A stretch of 5,323 nt of DNA from an uncultured Clostridium sp. (GTDB lineage Bacteria; Bacillota_A; Clostridia; Lachnospirales; Lachnospiraceae): contig CAMWKN010000161.1 in assembly GCA_947174825.1 (NCBI GenBank), positions 1 through 5,323 of the forward strand, read 5' to 3'. This document shows, one piece after another, positions 1 to 5,323 of this stretch; the first letter of the stretch is position 1, and the number at the start of each line of letters is the position of its first letter. The notes under the pieces were generated by a model that was not told the DNA's origin, made no database searches, and saw only the letters and a list, made by a program, of their open reading frames with translations. A program made the position numbers and the translations under genes.

Positions 1-780
1 GGTGTACTTTTAGCCAAAATGGGAGAGCGGGCAGAACTCATTGCCAATTTTCTGAATCAGTGTAACGATTTAATGATGGAAATGACGAACTTGGTGATGG
101 GGCTGGCTCCTATAGGTGTATTCTGTATGATAGCCAGAACCTTTTCCAATCTGGGATTTGAGGCATTTATTCCTTTATTGAAATATATGGGAAGTGTTTT
201 GCTTGGTCTGGCTGTTCAGTGTCTCGTGGTGTATATGCTTTTGCTGGTAGTGTTTACAAAGCTCAATCCATTGAAATTTTTAAAGAAATTCTTTCCGGTT
301 ATGGCATTTGCATTTTCTACTTCTACCTCCAATGCAACCATCCCTTTGAATATTGATACCTTGGAGGAGAAGGTGGGCGTATCCAGAAAGATATCTTCCT
401 TTACCATTCCACTTGGAGCTACCATTAATATGGATGGAACCTCTATTATGCAAGGTGTGGCAGTTGTATTTGCCGCTCAGGCATATGGGATGCATTTGGG
501 ACCGAGTGGCTATTTGACCGTTATTGCCACAGCAACTCTGGCTTCCATTGGTACGGCAGGAATTCCTTCCGTGGGACTTGTAACCCTGTCTATGGTATTT
601 ACCTCGGTGGGACTTCCAGTGGAAGCAATTATGCTGATTATGGGTGTAGACCGAATTTTAGATATGATTCGGACAGCAGTAAATATTACCGGTGATGCAG
701 TGTGTACTACGATTGTGGCACATCAGAATGGTGATCTGGACCGCGAGGTATTTAACAGAGTGGAGGAGAAGAATGAATAA
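1..780 (+). CDS. Dicarboxylate/amino acid:cation symporter (SDF/DAACS family), C-terminal part, 5' end off window
   Basis: This is an inner-membrane secondary transporter that imports glutamate, aspartate or C4-dicarboxylates with Na+ or H+. The reading frame is open from base 1, so the ATG at 19 is an internal methionine; 259 residues are visible of a family usually about 400-430 long. Counting from base 1, the visible core holds the serine/threonine-rich HP1 tip (STSTSNATIP, about 106-115), the TM7 cation motif NMDGT (143-147), the HP2 loop (GTAGIPSVGL, about 184-193), and TM8 with the D-xxx-D-xx-RT-xx-N-xxx-D pattern (D217, D221, R224, T225, N228, D232). R224 matches the arginine (R397 in archaeal GltPh) that binds the side-chain carboxylate, which favours an acidic substrate over a neutral one. 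The exact substrate is inferred. The stop codon lies inside the next gene, which suggests co-expression with the binding lipoprotein. Family assignment is secure. Confidence 0.95.
   Translation, partial: GVLLAKMGERAELIANFLNQCNDLMMEMTNLVMGLAPIGVFCMIARTFSNLGFEAFIPLLKYMGSVLLGLAVQCLVVYMLLLVVFTKLNPLKFLKKFFPVMAFAFSTSTSNATIPLNIDTLEEKVGVSRKISSFTIPLGATINMDGTSIMQGVAVVFAAQAYGMHLGPSGYLTVIATATLASIGTAGIPSVGLVTLSMVFTSVGLPVEAIMLIMGVDRILDMIRTAVNITGDAVCTTIVAHQNGDLDREVFNRVEEKNE
762..766 (+). promoter_or_regulatory. Ribosome binding site inside symporter 3' end, sets lipoprotein start
   Basis: GGAGG lies 6 bases before the ATG at 773 and inside the last codons of the symporter gene. It fixes the lipoprotein start at 773 rather than at the in-frame ATG at 692. 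That earlier start would place a 27-residue arginine-rich extension in front of a clean lipoprotein signal peptide. The arrangement implies that ribosomes finishing the symporter can feed the downstream start. Confidence 0.8.
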
Positions 781-1606
781 AAAGCTTTTTATAGGATGTC
801 TGTGCTTTATGCTCCTTATCTTAAGCGCCTGCGGTCAGAGAAACGGGGATACGCCTGAGACCGGGACGGAAGAGACTGTGGAGATTAATGAGAATTATGT
901 GGAAGAAATCAAAAAGAAGGGGCATCTGACTGTAGGGTGCAAGATGGATGTTCCGGATTTGGGATTTTATGATGCCGCAGCAGATACCTGGTCTGGTCTG
1001 GAGGTAGAACTTGCATACCAGACGGCAGCGAATCTTTTTGAAGTCAGTGTGAAAGAGGCAAAAGAACAGGGATTGGTGGAGTTTCTTGGCGTGACCGTGG
1101 CTGACCGGGAAGAAAAGCTGGAGTCTGGAGAGGTGGACTGCCTTTTTGCTACCTATACGATTACGGAAGAACGGCAGAAACGTTTTGCCTTTTCGGACAG
1201 TTATTACACGGATTATATCGGTCTGCTGGTGAATAATTCGGGAGAAGATTCCAATTCTCTGGGAAGTAGCGAGATACGCTCTCTGGCTGATTTGGATGGA
1301 AAGTATATTGGAGTTCCGAGGAATGCAACTACCAGAGAAACTTTTTTGAAGTATATTGATACGATGAATACGTGGAAGGTGAGTCCGATTTTTTGTGAAT
1401 ATGAAAGTTATGAAGCACTTTTTAAAGCATTAAAGGACGGAAATATTGATGTGATGTCAGTAGATGTCAGTATCTTGAATGGCTATGTGGATAATAGCAC
1501 TGTTATTCTGGGGGATCGTTTTGGTGGTCAGCATTATGGTGCGGCTGTGAAGAAAGAAAATGTGCGATTACTGGATGCTATCAATGAGGCTGTCAGCAAA
1601 GAATAA
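773..1606 (+). CDS. Family 3 extracellular solute-binding lipoprotein (amino-acid-binding type), C-terminally short
   Basis: A lipid-anchored, cell-surface binding protein of the SBP_bac_3 family, probably for an amino acid. The 277-residue product begins MNKK, has a hydrophobic stretch (about 5-18) and a lipobox LSAC with the lipidated cysteine at 20. An acidic, polar linker (about 21-45) follows, then the two-lobe domain from about 50. The family signature ATYTITEERQKRFAFSDSYY spans 126-145. R134 aligns with the arginine that holds the ligand alpha-carboxylate in HisJ-type proteins, and D231 (IDVMSVD) with the aspartate that holds the amino group. ATTRE at 185-189 fits the usual GTT ligand loop. 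The protein stops at NEAVSKE, where relatives normally continue with about 20 residues (a DGT...KW/YF segment); none of the three frames after the stop restores that ending. It overlaps the symporter by 8 bases. No ABC permease or ATPase gene is adjacent within the window. Ligand identity is not determined. Confidence 0.9.
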   Translation: MNKKLFIGCLCFMLLILSACGQRNGDTPETGTEETVEINENYVEEIKKKGHLTVGCKMDVPDLGFYDAAADTWSGLEVELAYQTAANLFEVSVKEAKEQGLVEFLGVTVADREEKLESGEVDCLFATYTITEERQKRFAFSDSYYTDYIGLLVNNSGEDSNSLGSSEIRSLADLDGKYIGVPRNATTRETFLKYIDTMNTWKVSPIFCEYESYEALFKALKDGNIDVMSVDVSILNGYVDNSTVILGDRFGGQHYGAAVKKENVRLLDAINEAVSKE

Positions 1607-1633
1607 TGGGTTGTAAATTCTGGACAGATATTG

Positions 1634-1669
1634 CATTTTATTCCGAAAAAAAACATTGAAAATAAAATG
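1634..1669. repeat. 9-bp inverted repeat around the -35 region
   Basis: CATTTTATT (1634-1642) is repeated in inverted form as AATAAAATG (1661-1669), with 18 bases between the arms. The right arm begins at the last base of the -35 box and runs into the spacer; the left arm lies upstream of the A-tract. The arms are almost all A/T and no T-run follows, so a transcription terminator for the preceding gene is unlikely. It could be a regulator site or chance in A/T-rich DNA. Confidence 0.3.
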
Positions 1670-1684
1670 GACAGGGGATATAAT
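1646..1684 (+). promoter_or_regulatory. Sigma-A-type promoter for the FNT channel gene (and probably leuS)
   Basis: The -35 box TTGAAA (1656-1661) and the -10 box TATAAT (1679-1684) are separated by exactly 17 bp; only one base of twelve departs from consensus. A run of eight A residues (1646-1653) directly upstream of the -35 box resembles an UP element. Transcription should start at about 1690-1692, giving a leader of roughly 45 bases before the ATG at 1737. This is the only convincing promoter seen on the plus strand of the window. Confidence 0.8.
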
Positions 1685-1697
1685 GATAAACGGACCG

Positions 1698-1709
1698 AGC
1701 AAGCTTGCT
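1698..1709. promoter_or_regulatory. Perfect 12-bp palindrome, possible operator in the channel-gene leader
   Basis: AGCAAGCTTGCT is its own reverse complement and lies about 6-18 bases after the predicted transcription start, between promoter and ribosome binding site. That is a typical place for a roadblock-type repressor operator. As RNA it could form only a short 4-5 bp stem with a tight loop, and no T-run follows, so it is not an attenuator. No regulator family can be named from the site alone. Confidence 0.4.
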
Positions 1710-1736
1710 TATTAAATATGCAAAGGATATGAGATA

Positions 1737-2363
1737 ATGATGGGAAAAACAAAGAAACAGGTATTTTTAATGTTTATGAAGGCTGTCTATGCTGGAATTG
1801 CAATCAGCATTGGCGGTATCATTTATTTGTCAATAGAAAATAAGATCATTGCTTCCTTAATGTTTTCTTTTGGTCTTTCGACTGTTGTAATACAGGGATA
1901 TAACCTGTATACCGGGAAAATCGGTTTCGTAAAAGATGTCAAAGAGCTGCCGGATATGTTGCTATTTATTGTGGGCAACTATATAGGGACCTTTCTTATG
2001 GCGGTTCTGGCAAACGCAGCATCTCTGAACATTGACAGCCGGAAGTTGGCGGAGGCAAAATTAAGCAAGGGACCAATGCAGATTTTTTTGTTGGCTTTTT
2101 TTTGCGGTGTTATGATGTATCTAGCCATTGATAACTATCAGAAGTCAAAGAACTTTTTATTTGTCATAGCACCGGTTATGATCTTTATTTTATCTGGTTT
2201 CGAACATTCCGTTGCTGATATGTTTTATTTGAATCTGGCGCAGTCTTTCAATTTGAAGACCTTTGCTTATATTGGTCTGATGTTATTGGGAAATGGTGTA
2301 GGCGCAAAAGTGTATGGTTTGGGATCAGGATGGTTTGATCGAATGGATGCAGGTAGGAACTGA
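1737..2363 (+). CDS. Formate/nitrite transporter (FNT) family channel, compact form
   Basis: A small membrane channel of the FocA/NirC/hydrosulfide-channel superfamily, which works as a pentamer moving small monovalent anions such as formate, nitrite or HS-. The 208-residue product has six likely membrane segments (about 10-33, 36-60, 73-97, 112-132, 139-165, 174-200). Family marks are the YTG of the omega-loop region (58-60), GNYIG (80-84), the signature GFEHSVADMF (154-163) with the central pore histidine H157, and GNGVGA near the end (185-190). It is shorter than usual members (about 250-290), through short termini and loops. The usual Cys-Asn in the fourth segment is Cys-Gly here (123-124). 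AAAGGA (1722-1727) sits 9 bases before the ATG at 1737; the ATG at 1740 is the alternative. It has its own promoter and lies 51 bases before leuS. The transported ion cannot be decided; formate is plausible for a fermenter. Confidence 0.9.
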   Translation: MMGKTKKQVFLMFMKAVYAGIAISIGGIIYLSIENKIIASLMFSFGLSTVVIQGYNLYTGKIGFVKDVKELPDMLLFIVGNYIGTFLMAVLANAASLNIDSRKLAEAKLSKGPMQIFLLAFFCGVMMYLAIDNYQKSKNFLFVIAPVMIFILSGFEHSVADMFYLNLAQSFNLKTFAYIGLMLLGNGVGAKVYGLGSGWFDRMDAGRN

Positions 2364-2414
2364 CAATTAATATCAAAATAAAAAGGAATCATGAGTATGT
2401 AGGAGGAAATCACG

Positions 2415-4829
2415 ATGGAAATGTACAATCATCATACGGTGGAAAAGAAATGGCAGCAGATTTGGGACGAGGAGAAAGCGTTTCGGACGGAGAATGATTA
2501 TACGAAACCGAAGTTTTATGCTTTAGTAGAGTTTCCGTACCCATCCGGACAGGGACTGCATGTGGGACATCCCCGTCCATATACAGCGTTGGATATCGTA
2601 GCCAGAAAGCGTCGTATGCAGGGATATAATGTCCTGTACCCGATGGGCTGGGATGCTTTTGGTCTGCCAACAGAGAATTATGCCATCAAGAATAAAATCC
2701 ATCCAAAGACTGTGACCAAGAATAATGTGGCGCGTTTTAAAGATCAGCTGCATTCTCTGGGATACTCCTTTGACTGGGATCGTGAAATTAATACTACAGA
2801 TCCATCCTACTATAAATGGACACAGTGGATTTTCCTGAAATTATTCAAGGAAGGTCTGGCTTATAAAAAAGAAATGCCAATTAACTGGTGTACCTCTTGT
2901 AAAGTGGGACTGGCTAATGAGGAAGTGGTCAATGGTGTGTGTGAGCGCTGTGGTGCCGAGGTAGTCCGCAAGGTGAAAAGTGAGTGGATGTTAAAGATCA
3001 CCAATTATGCAGATAAATTATTAGAGGGTCTGAATGAGGTAGACTATATCGAACGTGTGAAAACCTCCCAGCGGAACTGGATTGGACGTTCCGAAGGTGC
3101 CGAGGTGGACTTCTGCATTCAAGGCAAAGAGGATAAACTGCGTGTGTATACCACCAGACCGGATACCTTGTTTGGTGCTACCTATATGGTAGTTTCTCCG
3201 GAGCATCCGTTGATTGACAAATATCAGAGTGAGATCACTAACTGGGATGAGATAGTGGCTTATCGTGAGATGGCTGCCAAGAAATCCGATTTTGAGCGTA
3301 CCGAGTTGGCAAAGGACAAGACTGGTGTGGTTTTAGGAGGTCTGACGGCAATCAATCCGCTCAATGACACCGAGATACCGATCTGGATTTCCGACTATGT
3401 ATTAATGACTTACGGAACCGGAGCAATTATGGCGGTACCGGCCCATGATGAACGTGACTGGGAATTTGCCCGTAAATTTAATTTGCCAATGATTCAGGTG
3501 GTAGAGGGAAAAGACGGTCCGGTTGATATTAACGAGGCTGCTTTTACCGATGTGGCTACCGGAAAGATGATTAATTCCGGATTCCTGACCGGGCTTTCTG
3601 TGGAGGAAGCCAAGGAAAAAGTAAAGGATTTTCTCGCAGAGAAGAAGATTGGTAACCGTAAGGTTAACTATAAATTGCGTGACTGGGTATTCTCCCGCCA
3701 GAGATATTGGGGAGAGCCAATTCCAATTGTGCATTGTGAAAAATGTGGATTTGTGCCACTGGATGAAAGCGAGTTGCCACTGTTACTGCCGGAGGTAGAC
3801 AGCTATATGCCTACCGATAATGGAGAGTCACCGTTAGCTGCCATGACGGACTGGGTAAACACCACCTGTCCTTGTTGTGGTGGTCCGGCAAAACGGGAAA
3901 CGGATACCATGCCTCAGTGGGCGGGATCTTCCTGGTACTTCCTGCGCTATACCGATCCGGATAATGCAGAGGCATTAGCCAGTCCGGAGGCATTAAAGTA
4001 CTGGCTGCCGGTTGACTGGTATAACGGTGGAATGGAGCATACTACCCTGCATTTGCTGTATTCTCGTTTCTGGCATAAATTCCTGTATGACCAGAAGGTA
4101 GTGCCAACTTCCGAGCCATATCAGAAACGTACTTCTCATGGTATGATTCTGGGAGAAAACGGGGAGAAGATGAGCAAATCCCGTGGCAACGTGGTTAATC
4201 CGGATGATATTGTACGGGATTACGGTGCCGATACCCTGCGTACCTATGAAATGTTTATTGGCGCCTTTGACCTTAGCGCTTCCTGGTCCGATGATGGTGT
4301 TAAGGGATGCCGTCGTTTCTTAGACCGGGTATGGAAACTGCAGAGTATTCTGGTGGATGGAGACAGTTATTCTTCAGATATGGAAATTAAGATGCACCAG
4401 ACCATCAAGAAGGTCAGCCATGACTTTGAACATCTCAAGTTTAATACGGCCATTGCTGCTATGATGGCTTTAATCAATGATTTCTATAAAAAGGATGCCA
4501 TTAACAAGGCAGAGTACAAGACACTGCTTACTCTGCTGAATCCGGTGGCACCGCATATGACGGAAGAACTGTGGAGTATTCTGGGCTGTGAAGGTCGGAT
4601 TTATCAGAGCACCTGGCCGGAATATGAAGAGGCAAAGACGGTGGAATCTACCGTAGAGATTGCAGTACAGATCAATGGCAAGACCAAGGCTACCATTAAC
4701 ATTGGCAAGGAAGATCCGAAAGAGGATGTGTTAGCCAAGGCAAAAGAGGCATTGGGAGATAAATTATCCGGTAATATTATCAAAGAGATTTATGTGCCGG
4801 GAAGGATTGTAAATATCGTAGCCAAATAA
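2415..4829 (+). CDS. leuS: Leucyl-tRNA synthetase, complete
   Basis: Cytosolic class I synthetase that activates leucine with ATP and charges tRNA-Leu. The 804-residue length matches Firmicute LeuRS. The class I HIGH motif is HVGH (49-52), after [10 protein letters not shown] zinc finger carries CTSC (159-162) and CERC (176-179). The CP1 editing domain shows the threonine-rich TTRPDT (246-251) and [15 protein letters not shown] (334-348) with the conserved D345, so post-transfer proofreading should be intact. A second cysteine set is CEKC (441-444) and CPCC (485-488), followed by [13 protein letters not shown] (500-512). KMSKS is at 585-589. The anticodon-binding helical domain (about 640-735) includes [13 protein letters not shown], and the small C-terminal tRNA-binding domain ends at 804. 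AGGAGG (2401-2406), 8 bases before the ATG, sets the start. No T-box leader and no clear promoter precede it, so it is probably co-transcribed with the channel gene. A strong terminator follows. Confidence 0.98.
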   Translation: MEMYNHHTVEKKWQQIWDEEKAFRTENDYTKPKFYALVEFPYPSGQGLHVGHPRPYTALDIVARKRRMQGYNVLYPMGWDAFGLPTENYAIKNKIHPKTVTKNNVARFKDQLHSLGYSFDWDREINTTDPSYYKWTQWIFLKLFKEGLAYKKEMPINWCTSCKVGLANEEVVNGVCERCGAEVVRKVKSEWMLKITNYADKLLEGLNEVDYIERVKTSQRNWIGRSEGAEVDFCIQGKEDKLRVYTTRPDTLFGATYMVVSPEHPLIDKYQSEITNWDEIVAYREMAAKKSDFERTELAKDKTGVVLGGLTAINPLNDTEIPIWISDYVLMTYGTGAIMAVPAHDERDWEFARKFNLPMIQVVEGKDGPVDINEAAFTDVATGKMINSGFLTGLSVEEAKEKVKDFLAEKKIGNRKVNYKLRDWVFSRQRYWGEPIPIVHCEKCGFVPLDESELPLLLPEVDSYMPTDNGESPLAAMTDWVNTTCPCCGGPAKRETDTMPQWAGSSWYFLRYTDPDNAEALASPEALKYWLPVDWYNGGMEHTTLHLLYSRFWHKFLYDQKVVPTSEPYQKRTSHGMILGENGEKMSKSRGNVVNPDDIVRDYGADTLRTYEMFIGAFDLSASWSDDGVKGCRRFLDRVWKLQSILVDGDSYSSDMEIKMHQTIKKVSHDFEHLKFNTAIAAMMALINDFYKKDAINKAEYKTLLTLLNPVAPHMTEELWSILGCEGRIYQSTWPEYEEAKTVESTVEIAVQINGKTKATINIGKEDPKEDVLAKAKEALGDKLSGNIIKEIYVPGRIVNIVAK

Positions 4830-4843
4830 AAAATGGATCCAAA

Positions 4844-4890
4844 AAAAGCATATCAGATGGGGTGACCATCTGGTATGCTTTTGCTTTTTT
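4844..4890. terminator. Bidirectional intrinsic terminator between leuS and the chemotaxis gene
   Basis: A 13-bp stem (4848-4860 with 4866-4878, one G-T wobble) closes a 5-base GGTGA loop. AAAA (4844-4847) and TTTT (4879-4882) extend it to 17 bp. On the plus strand it is followed by a T-rich tail ending in six T residues (4885-4890). On the minus strand the A-run at 4841-4847 reads as seven T residues. It lies 14 bases after the leuS stop and 16 bases before the stop of the convergent gene, so one element can end both transcripts. Confidence 0.93.
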
Positions 4891-4906
4891 ACTTGAATAG
4901 AATTGT

Positions 4907-5323
4907 TTAGCTGTACTGATCCAGACGCTGGGCTGTTTCGTGTAGTTCCTCCATGAGACGGCCTACCTGTACTGCCCGCTCCTTTGTCTGATTACCCATG
5001 TCGGTTGCCTGTGAGGTGTTGGCGGTTACTTCTTCACTCACTGCAGAGATATGTGTAATGCTGTCTACAATGGAGTTGTTGGCAGTCATAATTTGTTCGA
5101 TTTCATCGCTTATCGTAGCCACATCCCGGTGCAGCTGTTCCATTTTGTTACGGATGGTTCCAAAATCTTCATCGGTTACCTGTATCATCTGTTTTTCGGT
5201 TTCCGTTGCCTGTAATACTTCACCAATCTGCTCCTGGGTATTGGTGGCATTTTCCTGCAGTTCCGTGGTGATTTGGGAAATTCCTTCGGTCAGTTTCCGG
5301 GTTTCTTCTGCCAATACACGGAT
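4907..5323 (-). CDS. Methyl-accepting chemotaxis protein, C-terminal signalling domain, 5' end off window
   Basis: C-terminal end of a chemoreceptor that passes ligand signals to the CheA/CheW kinase complex. The frame is open to the right edge, so the TTG at 5314 is internal; 138 residues are visible, ending with TAA at 4907-4909. The fragment opens with IRVLAEETRKLTE, the conserved stretch just after the kinase-control hairpin tip (family form VVAEEIRKLAE); the tip itself is off the window. The rest is a continuous heptad-patterned coiled coil, the returning helix of the hairpin. SAVSEEVTANTSQ (about 93-105 of the fragment) fits the second methylation helix, with the Glu-Glu pair as likely CheR/CheB sites. 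It ends in RLDQYS and has no C-terminal pentapeptide tether of the NWETF type. Sensor domain and ligand are unknown. It converges on leuS and shares its terminator. Confidence 0.93.
   Translation of the reverse strand: MRVLAEETRKLTEGISQITTELQENATNTQEQIGEVLQATETEKQMIQVTDEDFGTIRNKMEQLHRDVATISDEIEQIMTANNSIVDSITHISAVSEEVTANTSQATDMGNQTKERAVQVGRLMEELHETAQRLDQYS

Noticed and set aside
692..772. In-frame upstream ATG extending the binding lipoprotein by 27 residues
   Set aside because: The extension lies in the symporter gene, is rich in arginine and tryptophan, and would bury the lipoprotein signal peptide; GGAGG at 762-766 points to the ATG at 773.
1607..1650. Terminator for the symporter-lipoprotein unit
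   Set aside because: No G/C-containing hairpin with a following T-run was found; the only inverted repeat is A/T-only and leads into the promoter.
1621..1674. TGGACAG direct repeat at 1621-1627 and 1668-1674
   Set aside because: Only 7 bp, 47 bases apart, with no third copy or symmetry; probably chance.
2360..2373. Possible leuS promoter elements (CTGACA at 2360, TAATAT at 2368)
   Set aside because: The two are not spaced as -35 and -10; nothing suitable lies 16-18 bp from either one.
2391..2402. Three-codon upstream frame ATG AGT ATG TAG ending in the leuS ribosome binding site
   Set aside because: An AAAAGGAA lies only a few bases before it, and such a tiny frame is expected by chance. 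It holds no leucine codon, so it does not look like a leucine attenuation leader.
3402..3734. Minus-strand open frame of 110 codons
   Set aside because: It lies wholly within leuS, has no ribosome binding site evidence or recognisable domain, and looks like a frame shadow. The other minus-strand frames under the symporter, binding protein and leuS were dismissed for the same reason.

Overview
The window looks like ordinary chromosomal DNA from a low-to-mid GC Clostridia-type Firmicute, plausibly Lachnospiraceae. This rests on A/T-leaning composition, strong AGGAGG/GGAGG ribosome binding sites, a consensus sigma-A promoter, a clostridial-looking 804-residue leucyl-tRNA synthetase, and a Gram-positive-style lipoprotein. 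The chemotaxis receptor fragment suggests a motile or taxis-capable cell. The genus assignment is inference; no rRNA is present to settle it.

Layout, left to right. (1) Positions 1-780, plus strand: the C-terminal part of a sodium/proton:dicarboxylate (glutamate/aspartate-type) symporter whose start lies off the left edge. (2) Positions 773-1606, plus strand: a family 3 extracellular solute-binding lipoprotein with amino-acid-binding residues. It overlaps the symporter by 8 bases and is probably translationally coupled to it. It lacks the usual last 20 or so residues of the family, and no ABC permease or ATPase lies beside it. (3) Positions 1607-1736: an intergenic region with a textbook promoter (TTGAAA, 17 bp, TATAAT), an A-tract just upstream, and a perfect 12-bp palindrome just after the expected transcription start. 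(4) Positions 1737-2363, plus strand: a compact formate/nitrite-transporter-family channel. (5) Positions 2415-4829, plus strand: leuS, complete, 51 bases after the channel gene, with no T-box leader and no clear promoter of its own, so it is probably read from the promoter at 1656-1684. (6) Positions 4844-4890: a strong hairpin with A and T tracts on either side, a bidirectional terminator between convergent genes. (7) Positions 4907-5323, minus strand: the C-terminal signalling coiled coil of a methyl-accepting chemotaxis protein, cut by the right edge.

The first two genes appear to form a unit for acidic amino acid or dicarboxylate capture and uptake. The channel gene and leuS form a second transcription unit whose members have no obvious shared pathway. 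No mobile element, CRISPR array, tRNA, rRNA or clear new system was found. The most thought-provoking items are the pairing of a secondary symporter with a solitary, C-terminally short binding lipoprotein, and the small possible operator in front of the channel gene and leuS.
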